Under the pieces are notes generated by a model. The model was not told where the DNA came from and ran no database searches. It worked only from the letters and a program-made list of their open reading frames with translations. A stretch of 64,000 bases of DNA from Methanobrevibacter thaueri (GTDB lineage Archaea > Methanobacteriota > Methanobacteria > Methanobacteriales > Methanobacteriaceae). The stretch's first letter is position 1. Every line of letters begins with the position of its first letter. Positions 46,361 to 55,183 of this stretch are shown here, one piece after another. The DNA lies in assembly GCF_003111625.1 (NCBI RefSeq), contig NZ_MZGS01000017.1, positions 1 to 64,000 of the forward strand. Reading direction: 5' to 3'. Position numbers and translations under genes: made by a program.

Positions 46361-47443
46361 ATGTTGTTAATTGCTCAAAACCACTTACAGTTAATTGTAG
46401 AAGTAGCGGTAATGCTATTTGTCACATGGGTGTTTGCTTTGAATTTAATCCCATTGTCACTCAGTGTGGTTACCTTCCTGTCACTGTTCCTGATGGGCGG
46501 TTTTACATTGATATTTGCAGGGGACATCGCACTTTTGGTATTGTCCTCGAGTCAGGCGGAATTTACGCATCCATTCGGACCGATAGCGTTATTGGGTACC
46601 GTTGCGGCTTTGGCATCATTGAAGGTGATGAAGGAATCGGGAGTGGACATACGGCCACTTAGAAGGTTCGTTATTCTTTTCCTTGCAGGTATAACAATAT
46701 TCGGAGGATTAATGCACAGGTCATTTTTAATCTTATGGTTAATAGGATTGTTCTTCGGCTATTTGATAATATCCAAATCATTCAGGGAAAAATCAATATT
46801 CACCGCAAAAAGAATTGGAATGTTCCTGGGTGCTGCGGCAGTCGGTTTCGTTCTTCTGGAAGTGGTTGCAAGAGTGAGTGGAATGACAATTTTCTCACCA
46901 TTGCTTAGGTTGGGAAGGATTGAACAGTACTCTGCATCAAGTATTAAGACAGTATTGAGCAATATACAATTGATAGGACACAATGCCAATGCATCCTACT
47001 GGGGAGCGGAAGGTACGGCATTTGCGGAGGGTTACATTACATTACCTATGCAGCTGGTATTATTCTTCGGTTTGCCTTTCCCAATGTTTTTCGGTATATT
47101 GGTTAACCAAAAGGATACAATCGACTATATGCTTCCAGGTATCTTCGGATACGGTTTTGACTTCGGAATATTGGGATTAATCGGATTAATGGTTTTCGTG
47201 CTTGGAACCATCATAATTGGTTTTAAAGTATTGAAAATGTACAGAGAGAAAAGAGAAAAGAACAATAAGAAGTATCTCGGTAGGGAAGTATTGCTAACCG
47301 GTGCCCTTGCAGCATTCTGTGCACAGGCATTAGTTGGAATGTTCATATTTAACAGGTCCATCAACGGTATGGCATTGTTGACGTTTATTTTCGTAGGTAC
47401 ATTGATTTTAGCTAATGTGGTTACATTAAAGACAAGATCATGA
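46361..47443 (+). CDS. Polytopic membrane protein, about ten helices
   Basis: A 360-residue, strongly hydrophobic protein with about ten predicted membrane segments and a short basic tail. I do not recognise the family. It precedes the DUF1890-DUF1894-MesA genes by 9 nt with a good Shine-Dalgarno site between, so it may belong to that operon, but function is unknown. Confidence 0.75.
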   Translation: MLLIAQNHLQLIVEVAVMLFVTWVFALNLIPLSLSVVTFLSLFLMGGFTLIFAGDIALLVLSSSQAEFTHPFGPIALLGTVAALASLKVMKESGVDIRPLRRFVILFLAGITIFGGLMHRSFLILWLIGLFFGYLIISKSFREKSIFTAKRIGMFLGAAAVGFVLLEVVARVSGMTIFSPLLRLGRIEQYSASSIKTVLSNIQLIGHNANASYWGAEGTAFAEGYITLPMQLVLFFGLPFPMFFGILVNQKDTIDYMLPGIFGYGFDFGILGLIGLMVFVLGTIIIGFKVLKMYREKREKNNKKYLGREVLLTGALAAFCAQALVGMFIFNRSINGMALLTFIFVGTLILANVVTLKTRS

Positions 47444-47452
47444 GGTAATTAT

Positions 47453-47911
47453 ATGAAAGCTTTAGTTTTACTTGGATGTCCTGAGACTCCATCACAAACT
47501 CCAATGGCCGTTTATGTATTCAATAAATTAACAAAGATGGGATATGATACAACCATTGCGGCAAACCCCGCAGCCAAAAAATTGGTCAAGATATCAGACC
47601 CTGAAAATTATTATAATCTTAACCTAGTGGATTTAGAAAGGCTTCTTGGCGAAATCAATGAAGGAGATTTTGACCTGTTGGTTGGTTTCGTTCACAAAGA
47701 CGCTGCCGCATCATTTTTCGTAACATTTGAACAGATCATTCAATGCAAATCCATTGCACTGGTATTCTCAAGGGATGCAGATGAGGTGGCTGAATTTGTA
47801 GAAATGATTGAAGAGAGTGGCAGCAACGCTTTGATTACCGCAGTAAGAGCTTTCCATAATCCGTCACCGATTAAAGTTAAATTTGACAGAGCAATTAAGG
47901 AGTTCGAATAA
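47453..47911 (+). CDS. DUF1890 methanogen protein
   Basis: A 152-residue protein of the methanogen-restricted DUF1890 family. The start VLLGCPETPSQTPMAVYVFN and a Rossmann-like pattern (LVGFVHKDAA, SIALVFSRD) are visible; no catalytic residues stand out. It sits directly before DUF1894 and the methionine synthase gene, an arrangement also seen in related methanogens. Confidence 0.85.
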   Translation: MKALVLLGCPETPSQTPMAVYVFNKLTKMGYDTTIAANPAAKKLVKISDPENYYNLNLVDLERLLGEINEGDFDLLVGFVHKDAAASFFVTFEQIIQCKSIALVFSRDADEVAEFVEMIEESGSNALITAVRAFHNPSPIKVKFDRAIKEFE

Positions 47912-47912
47912 G

Positions 47913-48227
47913 ATGTCATTCTGTTTAGACACATACTTACAACAATCAGATAATTATGAAATCCATGCATCAAAGGCAGGTTTCAAGGACTGTGCAATGA
48001 TTATCAGATTCAAGGCTGATGACATAGTCTACATCAAACCTGGCGATGAGGTGTTGGGGGTTAGAGTAATAGGAATCCCTCCGATACCAATAGGTTTTGA
48101 CAATGAAAAAGGAACAGTATTCCTGCCATACACTAAACCTTGTCACGGAACCTCCGTTGTGGAATTGCCGATTGATGAGGAAGAAGTAGAAAAAATCAGA
48201 AAATTAGATACCGGTAATAAAAAATGA
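47913..48227 (+). CDS. DUF1894 methanogen protein
   Basis: A 104-residue DUF1894 protein. ATG 47913 gives the start MSFCLDTYLQQSDNYEI. Two Cys (DCAMII, PCHGTS) and a beta-rich body are visible. It starts 1 nt after DUF1890 and overlaps mesA by 4 nt (ATGA), so translation is coupled. Function unknown; a role in methyl transfer with MesA is an inference. Confidence 0.83.
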   Translation: MSFCLDTYLQQSDNYEIHASKAGFKDCAMIIRFKADDIVYIKPGDEVLGVRVIGIPPIPIGFDNEKGTVFLPYTKPCHGTSVVELPIDEEEVEKIRKLDTGNKK

Positions 48228-49168
48228 AATCCACTGTTGTCGGAAGCTTCCCAGTTGAACTGAAAAAGGAATCTTCCACTAAAAATAAGTTATTAAGTGC
48301 TCTTGGAGCATATGATCCGTATAAACAAGCTATAAAAGATAGTGTTATCTCTCAACTTGATGCCGGAGTTGACATAATCTCCGATGGTCAGGTCAGGGGA
48401 GACATGGTCTCTATTTTTACTAAATACATTCCCGGAATGAAAATCGAGGAGGGAAACACTGTAATCGTTTCCAAAATCGTAAGACCAATTCGGGAAATAT
48501 CCATCAAGGATTTGCAATATGCAAAGAAGGTCATGAAAGACTATTATAATGGAAACATTCCTGAAGGAAAAGGCGTTAAGGGGATAATTACAGGCCCTAA
48601 CACCATTGTGCACTCTTCCAGAATCCAGTTCTTCTACAAGAACAGGGAAGATGCCATAATAGATCTTGCACACAGCCTTAAGCATGAGGTTAATGCCATT
48701 GTCAAAAAGGTGGAGCCCGTCTACATCCAGATTGACGAGCCCTTCCTCTCCACAGGCATGGTGGACATGAAGGTCGCCAGTGAAGCCATTGACATCCTTC
48801 GCGAAAACCTTGAAATCCCATTGGCAATGCATGTATGCGGAACACTTGACGGTGCATTCAAGGATTTGGCAAAGTTCAATGTGGACATTCTCGATATGGA
48901 ATTTGCGGGAAATAACGTCAACATAAACGTCTTGGAAGAGAATTCCAATCTGATTCATAACAAGATTATAGGATTCGGATGTGTCGATTCATCAGTCAAC
49001 ACAGTGGACAACATTGATGAGGTTGACGACTTGGTTATCCGTGCAATCAATATTGTTGGAAAGGACAATCTGATATTGGATCCTGATTGCGGTCTTAGAA
49101 GAGCCCCAAAAGATGTGGCATTTGAAAAGTTAAGAATCATGAATGAAATCAAAGACAAGTACAGCTAG
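48224..49168 (+). CDS. mesA: Archaeal methionine synthase, corrinoid-dependent core type (MesA)
   Basis: A 314-residue MetE C-terminal-domain protein, the core type without the N-terminal half. STVVGSFPVELKKES opens the barrel; the zinc-binding residues are likely His in MHVCGTLDG with its Cys, and the Cys of DPDCGLRRAP. MesA enzymes take the methyl group from methylated corrinoid (probably on MtrA) rather than methylfolate. Operonic with DUF1894 and DUF1890. Confidence 0.87.
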   Translation: MKSTVVGSFPVELKKESSTKNKLLSALGAYDPYKQAIKDSVISQLDAGVDIISDGQVRGDMVSIFTKYIPGMKIEEGNTVIVSKIVRPIREISIKDLQYAKKVMKDYYNGNIPEGKGVKGIITGPNTIVHSSRIQFFYKNREDAIIDLAHSLKHEVNAIVKKVEPVYIQIDEPFLSTGMVDMKVASEAIDILRENLEIPLAMHVCGTLDGAFKDLAKFNVDILDMEFAGNNVNINVLEENSNLIHNKIIGFGCVDSSVNTVDNIDEVDDLVIRAINIVGKDNLILDPDCGLRRAPKDVAFEKLRIMNEIKDKYS

Positions 49169-49182
49169 TCCTTGGGGTTAAA

Positions 49183-49728
49183 ATGACAGAATATTGCAGC
49201 AAATGCGGTGAAAAACTAAAGGAAAACGCATTATTCTGTGCCAATTGCGGCGAAAAGGTTCCAAATAGGAATAAAAAATTTCCAATTAAGTATATTATTT
49301 TGATAGTTATTGTGGCTATTGTTGCTGTTGCAATTGCCTCAACTCTTTTTATACCCGGTCCGACCCAAATAGTGAAGGTGGATGACGTTGAGTTCCAGCT
49401 TCCGGCAGATTATGTCATGGAACCGGACAGGACAGAAGTCAGCATAGATGAAAACGTGAAGTCAACTGCAATGGCTTGGAGTAATGAAAAGTACTTTATA
49501 GAGATTGGCGTTACAAAGACTCCAGGTTCCGGCTTTGACAGTGAGGAGGTTGCCGCAAGCCTGGAAGGAACACCAACCAAGATGTACGGTTACAGTGGAT
49601 ATTACTTGGAATATGAAAACCAGGGAGCAGCATTCATATTTGGACTTAAAGACGAGGTCTGCATGATTTATGTGAGCCATCCTGATGCATTTGATGATGT
49701 AAAGGTAATTGGTCAGGTTTATGAATAG
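49183..49728 (+). CDS. Zinc-ribbon membrane protein
   Basis: A 181-residue protein. A single N-terminal zinc ribbon (YCSKCGEKL...FCANCGEKV), a membrane helix (residues about 34-57) and an extracytoplasmic beta-rich domain. Such ribbon-TM proteins are widespread in Methanobrevibacter without known role. SD GGGGTT. Confidence 0.72.
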   Translation: MTEYCSKCGEKLKENALFCANCGEKVPNRNKKFPIKYIILIVIVAIVAVAIASTLFIPGPTQIVKVDDVEFQLPADYVMEPDRTEVSIDENVKSTAMAWSNEKYFIEIGVTKTPGSGFDSEEVAASLEGTPTKMYGYSGYYLEYENQGAAFIFGLKDEVCMIYVSHPDAFDDVKVIGQVYE

Positions 49729-49781
49729 ATATTGAGTTTTTTTTTGGTTTGGGTATTGTCCCTATGATCTTTCATATAAAC

Positions 49782-49822
49782 ATGTGTTATTTATATACAT
49801 TATAAATATAAGTTAAACACAT
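49782..49822. promoter_or_regulatory. Nested dyad over the promoter of the Lys-rich secreted protein
   Basis: ATGTGTT (49782-49788) and AACACAT (49816-49822) enclose TTTATA (49790-49795) and TATAAA (49801-49806). The TATA box is thus inside a nested palindrome, where a bound regulator would block initiation. Confidence 0.4.
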
Positions 49823-49860
49823 ATTTTTACACAAAGATTGAATTAAAAAAGAGGCCAATT

Positions 49861-50352
49861 ATGAATAATAAAAAAATAATAATCTTATTTGTACTGATAA
49901 TATTCACAGTAGGTATGGTGATGAGTGCAGCTTCAGCAAGCCACACATTCAAAAAAGGAAAATATAAAGTAACAGTATCAGATAAAACATATAACAAAAT
50001 AAAAAAAGGAAAAAAAGTCATAAATAAGAAAGTAGGGACTAAAAAGAAAACTAAATGGGTTACAAAAAAAGTGAAAACATATGAATCATGGATTGATTCG
50101 GATGGGAACTTGTATAAATCCAAATCTTGGAATCCTTATAAAAAATTAGGATATAAAGCTAAATATATAAAATCTGTTTGGAAATATTATGATGATGGGG
50201 ATATTTGTTGGGAGTACTATAAAGTACCTAAAACCATTAAAAAACCAGTTTACATGCACATTTATGCTGATTGGACGGGAGATTTGGAACATATGAAATA
50301 TACTGGTAAAATTAAGGTTGAATTAGATAATTGCAAATATCTTTGTTTTTAG
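49861..50352 (+). CDS. Secreted lysine-rich small protein
   Basis: A 163-residue protein with a signal peptide (hydrophobic about residues 6-22, cleavage near ASA-S) and a mature part with very many Lys, Tyr and Trp (KKGKYKVTVSDKTYNKIKKG), giving a strongly basic protein. Codon use is markedly A-rich compared with neighbours. It has its own promoter and a clean terminator. Function unknown; binding to the anionic cell surface is plausible. Confidence 0.7.
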   Translation: MNNKKIIILFVLIIFTVGMVMSAASASHTFKKGKYKVTVSDKTYNKIKKGKKVINKKVGTKKKTKWVTKKVKTYESWIDSDGNLYKSKSWNPYKKLGYKAKYIKSVWKYYDDGDICWEYYKVPKTIKKPVYMHIYADWTGDLEHMKYTGKIKVELDNCKYLCF

Positions 50353-50354
50353 AA

Positions 50355-50392
50355 AAGTGTTACATTATGTAACACTTATGTTATCCTTTTTT
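50355..50392 (+). terminator. Hairpin terminator after the Lys-rich protein
   Basis: AAGTGTTACA and TGTAACACTT (50355-50364, 50368-50377) form a perfect 10-bp stem with a 3-nt loop; T7 follows at 50386-50392. Confidence 0.65.
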
Positions 50393-50560
50393 TAGTTTAA
50401 TTTATTTTACTTCCGTTATGAATATAATAATTATTAATTTTCATTTAAAACACTACTAATTTTCCAGTATTTTCATCATTTCTTGCTTTAGACTCTTTAA
50501 AAAAAGTTGTGAGGACTTGATTTCAAGCCCTATTTTTGTGGATGGTTTTTTCATGGTGAA

Positions 50561-50585
50561 AATGAGGGGTGGTGTTTTCCTCATT
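50561..50585 (-). terminator. Possible terminator hairpin after cbiF
   Basis: AATGAGG and CCTCATT (7 bp) enclose 11 bases directly downstream of the cbiF stop on the minus strand. The remaining stretch 50393-50560 shows no gene. Confidence 0.35.
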
Positions 50586-51337
50586 TAACGATATTCGTGT
50601 TTGAAGTTTTTGTCATATAGCTTGGACGCATTAAAGTCGCCAGGGTCTAGGACATCTCCCACCACAATCATTGCAGTCTTTGTTATATTGGCATCTTTCA
50701 CTTTTTCTGCAATATCCTTGAGGGTTCCTCTAATTATTTGCTGGTCAGGCCAAGTTGCCTTTTTGACTACTGCAACAGGTGTAGTTTCCTCATAACCTTC
50801 AAGCAATTCATCCACCACTTTGTCAATCATGCCTATTCCCAAAAAGATGCACATGGTTGCATGATGCTTTGAAAAGCTTGCAATACTTTCTCCGGCAGGT
50901 TTAGGTGTTCTGCCTTCAGGACGGGTAATGATTACACTTTGTGAGATTTCAGGCAGGGTCAATTCAGCTTCAAGGACGCTTGCGGTACCGAACAGTGAAC
51001 TTACACCTGGGATAATCTCATATTCTATGTCATGCTTTTTGAGCTCACGGATCTGTTCGGCAATTGCACCGTAGATTGATGGGTCTCCTGTATGCACACG
51101 TGCAACCAGTTTGCCTTCATTGACTGCTTTGGTGATTATTTCATCTGTTTCGTCTAAATTCAAATAAGCACTATTGTGTATTTCACAATCGTCACGGGCA
51201 GGGCATAATACGTCCTTGTTGACGAGTGAACCGGCATATATAATAACATCGGCTTCTTCTATGACTTTCCTTCCTTTGACGGTGATTAAATCAGGGTCTC
51301 CCGGACCTGCGCCAATAAAAATAACTTTACCTTTCAT
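50585..51337 (-). CDS. cbiF: Cobalt-precorrin-4 C11-methyltransferase
   Basis: A SAM-dependent methyltransferase of the anaerobic cobalamin pathway. FIGAGPGDPDLITVKGRK is the hallmark N-terminus; the RVHTGDPSIYGA loop and IPGVSSLFG follow; 250 residues. Also known as CobM. Cobamide is needed here for MtrA and MesA. Single gene on this strand. Confidence 0.93.
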   Translation of the reverse strand: MKGKVIFIGAGPGDPDLITVKGRKVIEEADVIIYAGSLVNKDVLCPARDDCEIHNSAYLNLDETDEIITKAVNEGKLVARVHTGDPSIYGAIAEQIRELKKHDIEYEIIPGVSSLFGTASVLEAELTLPEISQSVIITRPEGRTPKPAGESIASFSKHHATMCIFLGIGMIDKVVDELLEGYEETTPVAVVKKATWPDQQIIRGTLKDIAEKVKDANITKTAMIVVGDVLDPGDFNASKLYDKNFKHEYR

Positions 51338-51421
51338 GGTATTAGTTTTATTTCCAATATTATATAAATATTGATTTTAATTCAATGCAAACTTTATTAA
51401 TCGTTAAAATAATTAAAAAAT

Positions 51422-51814
51422 ATGGATGATAAAGGTTTTATTTCAATAGAATACTTGTTTGCATTATTCATAATTGTCATTATTGCCTGTGGCATGTTGT
51501 TTTTCACACAGGCCTCCTTATCGTCAAGCTTCAATATTGAGGATGGCGCGTCACATAGGATGATTCTGGATAGCGTTGCAAACCAGATTGCTCAGGTGAA
51601 CTCGAATGGTGTGGGATACTCCAAGATAATACGGTTGCCGTCGGACATGGGCTATTATGAGCTCACCTTCAATAAAAACAGGCTGATAATGGAATATGAT
51701 GGCAAGAAGGGAGAGACAATAATTCCCATAGCGAACATTGACCATGATACGAGACTGGTCAGTGGAAGGAGTTACATGATTACAAAGACGGATGAGGGGA
51801 TTGTGATAACATGA
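51422..51814 (+). CDS. Pilin-like protein with class III-type signal peptide
   Basis: A 130-residue protein beginning MDDKGFISIEYLFALF: a short acidic head, then FISIEYL, a class III-like motif with Phe in place of Gln, then a hydrophobic helix. The rest is small and beta-prone. The next gene overlaps by 4 nt and encodes a second pilin-like protein. Confidence 0.72.
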   Translation: MDDKGFISIEYLFALFIIVIIACGMLFFTQASLSSSFNIEDGASHRMILDSVANQIAQVNSNGVGYSKIIRLPSDMGYYELTFNKNRLIMEYDGKKGETIIPIANIDHDTRLVSGRSYMITKTDEGIVIT

Positions 51815-52308
51815 TGGAAGACAGGGCGCAGATTTCAGCGGAATTTCTGTTTCTGATGGGGGTTCTGATACTGATTGTGATGCTTTCAATAGCCTTTGTG
51901 GCTCAGGAGCAGGAATTGTCCCAGGCCATGGCATCGGCAAGAAACGGGGTGAATGAGGGTGTCGGCACATCATCAAGCGCAATCTATCCGGAAGACACTT
52001 ACAGGGAATATTCGACTGCAAAAGAATCTTTGCTGTATCCCTATTCCGTGGAGATTGTAAATGTCTCATATACCGATATGGGATATGATAAGAACTTTGA
52101 GAAAAGATGGATACAGTTCAAGGTATACGCTAAAACCTCAGAAAGGTTTGATAATGATGAATTGGTTTCAATAGGCGACAGGATAAACTATAATCTAAGG
52201 AAATCCATTGCAATCAGCTTCAATTCTACCCCGTCAACCAACAGACTATACAATCCCGTATTCTCCCAGCACTATGTCTACACCACCGCTAATGTTAAAT
52301 GGGTTTGA
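51811..52308 (+). CDS. Class III signal-peptide (pilin-like) protein
   Basis: A 165-residue protein beginning MMEDRAQISAEFLFLMG, a complete QxSxExxxL class III motif, then a hydrophobic helix. It forms a pair with the preceding gene and should be cut by the prepilin peptidase encoded 40 kb away at 10189. Confidence 0.8.
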   Translation: MMEDRAQISAEFLFLMGVLILIVMLSIAFVAQEQELSQAMASARNGVNEGVGTSSSAIYPEDTYREYSTAKESLLYPYSVEIVNVSYTDMGYDKNFEKRWIQFKVYAKTSERFDNDELVSIGDRINYNLRKSIAISFNSTPSTNRLYNPVFSQHYVYTTANVKWV

Positions 52309-52324
52309 GTATATATTCTTAATC

Positions 52325-52696
52325 ATGTCAAGGTATGAAAAGGGAAAAGAAGTTTTAGAGGCAATTCAGGAAAGGTCTGTTGAGGAAATATTTGAGGGTC
52401 TTGAGGACATCGCGCCGGACATGTCAAGATTCGTGGTCGAGTTTCCCTATGCGGAAATATACACCCGTGAGGAGGTTGACTTGAAAACACGTGAATTGTG
52501 TACCGTTGCTGCACTGACAGTCCTTGGAACAGTTCCCCAATTGAAGGACCACATCAACGCAGCGTTGAATGTGGGAAACTCCCCAACTGAAGTTGTTGAA
52601 ATCATAATGCAGATGAGTGCCTATTGCGGATTTCCAAAGTCAATCAATGGTGTGGTTGCCGCTAAAGAGGTATTTAAGGAAAGAAATCTAATATAG
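52325..52696 (+). CDS. Carboxymuconolactone decarboxylase family protein
   Basis: A 123-residue CMD/AhpD-like protein. The conserved region is EVDLKTRELCTVAALTVLG, then VEIIMQMSAYCGFP. Only one Cys of the AhpD CxxC is present (AYCGFP), with another Cys in RELCTVAA. Peroxidase or decarboxylase chemistry cannot be decided. ATG 52325 lies just after the pilin gene; upstream in-frame codons encode nothing typical. Confidence 0.82.
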   Translation: MSRYEKGKEVLEAIQERSVEEIFEGLEDIAPDMSRFVVEFPYAEIYTREEVDLKTRELCTVAALTVLGTVPQLKDHINAALNVGNSPTEVVEIIMQMSAYCGFPKSINGVVAAKEVFKERNLI

Positions 52697-52704
52697 TGAG
52701 AAAA

Positions 52705-52956
52705 ATGTATGAACTGGATGGAATCAATATTTCAGATTTGAATTACGACAGGGTCTGTCTTAACTGCAAGCATTGGCAGGTCAATGTCCAAATCAGAGGT
52801 CCGGCAGATGGTGTAATATGTAGATTGGGCAGGGGACATACTGAGCCTACAGACACATGCCCCGAATTTGCACTGAACAGCACATTCGACAGCCTGCAGG
52901 ACCCGAACAAGTATCAAGACAAGTCAAAAAAGCTTTATGTATTTAAGAATCTTTAG
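52705..52956 (+). CDS. Small cysteine-rich CxxCxxW domain protein
   Basis: About 83 residues. CLNCKHWQV...VICRLGRG...DTCPEFA matches the last domain of the zinc-ribbon protein at 7916-8419, so the two are paralogous. It probably binds one metal ion. ATG 52705 has GTGAG upstream; GTG 52696 is the alternative. Function unknown. Confidence 0.7.
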   Translation: MYELDGINISDLNYDRVCLNCKHWQVNVQIRGPADGVICRLGRGHTEPTDTCPEFALNSTFDSLQDPNKYQDKSKKLYVFKNL

Positions 52957-52961
52957 GTGTT

Positions 52962-53270
52962 ATGATGACATTTGATGAGGTTGCCTCTAAACTGCAGTGC
53001 GAACTTGCGGACATAATCATGAACCGGAAGGAAGTCAACGAATACGAACTGATCGTCTACAAGTATCTCTTCATTACGGAACTGAAGATACCTGTCCATG
53101 AGGATTTGGGCGTTGAGATTGTCGAGGATTCATTTGTATTGTATCTGATTCCCGACGGTTTGGAATTTGAAGTGATTCGCAGACTGGATGATGCCTTTGA
53201 TAGGTTTAGAATAACTTTCATGCCTAACGATTATGGTTTAGTAAAATTAAAATTTGAACTCAGTGATTGA
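52962..53270 (+). CDS. Small alpha/beta protein, family unknown
   Basis: A 102-residue acidic protein. Its pattern of hydrophobic strands (VEIVEDSFVLYLIP, RITFMPND, VKLKFEL) resembles the next gene product, so they may be a duplicated pair. Five nt after the Cys-rich gene. Confidence 0.6.
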   Translation: MMTFDEVASKLQCELADIIMNRKEVNEYELIVYKYLFITELKIPVHEDLGVEIVEDSFVLYLIPDGLEFEVIRRLDDAFDRFRITFMPNDYGLVKLKFELSD

Positions 53271-53639
53271 ATGTATAACGAAGAAGAAAAACAACAGTTA
53301 ATGAATGATTTGGTTGAGATGGAAACGTTCCAGGCAGACACAGGTGATGAGGGCAAGATCCTGCAGGAGGACCTGAAGAAATACTTCATAGACGGTGAAG
53401 GCGATAAGGAGGATTTGATCTTTAGGCTGGAACTGTATTTCTATGCATTCAAGCTGTTCTGCAGAAAGGACATTGTAATCTATAGGAATCAATTCACAGT
53501 ATACCTGAACGATTCCCTGCTTGACTATCATTTGATTAATCTGGTAAAACAAGATTTAACGGATTTCGAATTGGAAATCGAAGCCGTTAAGGAAAACAAT
53601 GAAGTGCTGATTAACCTAAATTTCATTCTGCACTTTTAA
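53271..53639 (+). CDS. Small alpha/beta protein, paralogue of the preceding one
   Basis: A 122-residue acidic protein with the same end pattern (IVIYRNQFTVYLNDS, VLINLNFIL). SD GTGAT overlaps the preceding gene's end, and the ATG directly follows its stop. No motif recognised. Overlaps the convergent tatD end by 4 bp. Confidence 0.6.
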   Translation: MYNEEEKQQLMNDLVEMETFQADTGDEGKILQEDLKKYFIDGEGDKEDLIFRLELYFYAFKLFCRKDIVIYRNQFTVYLNDSLLDYHLINLVKQDLTDFELEIEAVKENNEVLINLNFILHF

Positions 53640-54397
53640 ATTTTGAAAATTTTACGGGCATTGTTGGTGGTTATCTCATCAACGGTGCTGACATCCATAT
53701 TTTTTATCTCAGCTATTTTATGAACGGCCTTAACAACGTTTGCAGGCTCGTTTCTCTCTTCTTTTGTCATTGCCAAGTACGGACTGTCTGTTTCGGTCAG
53801 AACATAATCAAGGTCTATTTTCTCAATCAAATCCTGGTGATGCTTTGAATAGCACAGCATTGTTGAAAAGCTCATGTATGAATCGTCACGGTTCATTATC
53901 CTTTTAGCGGTTTTCAAGCTTCCGCCATAGCAGTGAAAAACAAAATACGGGATGTCGTCATAGTCTTCAATGATGTTGACCGCCTTTTTCTCGCAATCCC
54001 TTACATGCATCACAATAGGAACCCTATATTCATTGGCAAGTTCCAGAAAGCTTTTGAATATTTCCTGTTGCCTTTCGCGCAATGCCTTGTCGGTGACATA
54101 GTAATAGTCCATTCCGACCTCACCAACTGCTAGAATTGAGTCAAGATTATTGTGTATGTTCTCATGGGCGATTTTCAAGTCTTCTTCACTTGCATTTTGA
54201 GAACTTACAGGGTGAAAACCAAAAGTGGGATAAATGAATCCTTCATAATCCTTTGAAAGCTGCAATACCTTCATGTTGCTTTCATTGCTGTAACCGGAAA
54301 CGATAACGTGGTCAAGCTTGTCCTTTGCTCTTTTGATGACATCCTCACGGTCATCATCAAATTCCTCAAAATCAATGTGGCAATGTGTATCAATCAT
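53636..54397 (-). CDS. TatD family metal-dependent hydrolase
   Basis: A 253-residue deoxyribonuclease/hydrolase of the TatD type. IDTHCHIDFEEF holds the HxH metal pair; VGEVGMDYYY the Glu; VPIVMHVRDCE and YFVFHCYGGS the later His; TETDSPYLA the last Asp. Acts on 3' DNA ends in other organisms. ATG 54397 has GGTGTA upstream. Two nt separate it from uppS. Confidence 0.9.
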   Translation of the reverse strand: MIDTHCHIDFEEFDDDREDVIKRAKDKLDHVIVSGYSNESNMKVLQLSKDYEGFIYPTFGFHPVSSQNASEEDLKIAHENIHNNLDSILAVGEVGMDYYYVTDKALRERQQEIFKSFLELANEYRVPIVMHVRDCEKKAVNIIEDYDDIPYFVFHCYGGSLKTAKRIMNRDDSYMSFSTMLCYSKHHQDLIEKIDLDYVLTETDSPYLAMTKEERNEPANVVKAVHKIAEIKNMDVSTVDEITTNNARKIFKI

Positions 54398-54399
54398 GA

Positions 54400-55164
54400 T
54401 TATACACCAAAACGTCTTTCTCTTTCCTGGTAGGACCTGATAGCCCTTATGAAATCGACTTTTCTGAGTTCCGGCCATAAGGTTTCACAGAAGTAAAGTT
54501 CTGAATATGATGATTGCCATAGCAGGAATCCGCTTAAACGTTCCTCACCGCTTGTCCTTATGATAAGGTTCGGATCGTCTAATCCTCCGGTGTAGAGGTT
54601 TTTGCTTACAAGTTCCTCATCTACATCGTCTATGGTGATTTCGCCTGCTTGGACTTGCTGGATAATCTTTTTGAATGAGTCTATGATTTCCAAACGCCCA
54701 TCGTATCCAATAGCTATGTTAAATAATCTTTTATCGTAGTGGGCGGTTGCATCCTCAGCTTCCTTGATTGCCTCACGCACGCTTTCAGGAATCAGTTCTG
54801 TCCTGCCGACAACTTTAACCTTCACTTCGTTTTTGTGTATCTTTTCGTGGTCAACCAGTCGTTTGAAGTTTTTAACGAAGAGTTTCATCAATCCTTCCAC
54901 TTCATGCTGAGGTCTGTTGAAATTTTCTGTTGAAAAAGCGTATACGGTTATGATTTCGATTCCAAGTTCGATACTCCAGTCCAGTACCTTTTCCAGTGTG
55001 TCCACTCCAATTTCATGTCCCTTAATAACGTCCATGTTTCCCTGGAGCTTGGAGTAACGTCTGTTACCATCCATGATTATGGCTACATGCTTAGGCATCT
55101 TCTCCGGTTTCAAATCACGACTGATGTACCATTCATATAGCCTATAAAGAATATTTTCTGCCAT
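54400..55164 (-). CDS. uppS: Polyprenyl diphosphate synthase, cis type
   Basis: Builds the C50-C60 lipid carrier used for pseudomurein and glycoprotein synthesis. [13 protein letters not shown] with the catalytic Asp, [12 protein letters not shown], and the C-terminal [16 protein letters not shown] and [11 protein letters not shown] are all intact; 254 residues. Operonic with tatD. Confidence 0.94.
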   Translation of the reverse strand: MAENILYRLYEWYISRDLKPEKMPKHVAIIMDGNRRYSKLQGNMDVIKGHEIGVDTLEKVLDWSIELGIEIITVYAFSTENFNRPQHEVEGLMKLFVKNFKRLVDHEKIHKNEVKVKVVGRTELIPESVREAIKEAEDATAHYDKRLFNIAIGYDGRLEIIDSFKKIIQQVQAGEITIDDVDEELVSKNLYTGGLDDPNLIIRTSGEERLSGFLLWQSSYSELYFCETLWPELRKVDFIRAIRSYQERERRFGV

Positions 55165-55183
55165 TTCAATCCCTTGAATCTAG

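Noticed and set aside
48293-48958. 221-codon minus-strand open frame inside mesA
   Set aside because: Antisense shadow of a conserved gene; no Shine-Dalgarno site and no recognisable protein pattern.
50393-50560. Possible small gene between the Lys-rich protein and cbiF
   Set aside because: Only very short frames, no Shine-Dalgarno site and no protein-like composition.
51551-52069. 172-codon minus-strand open frame across the pilin pair
   Set aside because: Lies opposite two genes with clear class III signal peptides and overlapping ATGA translation; product has no motif.
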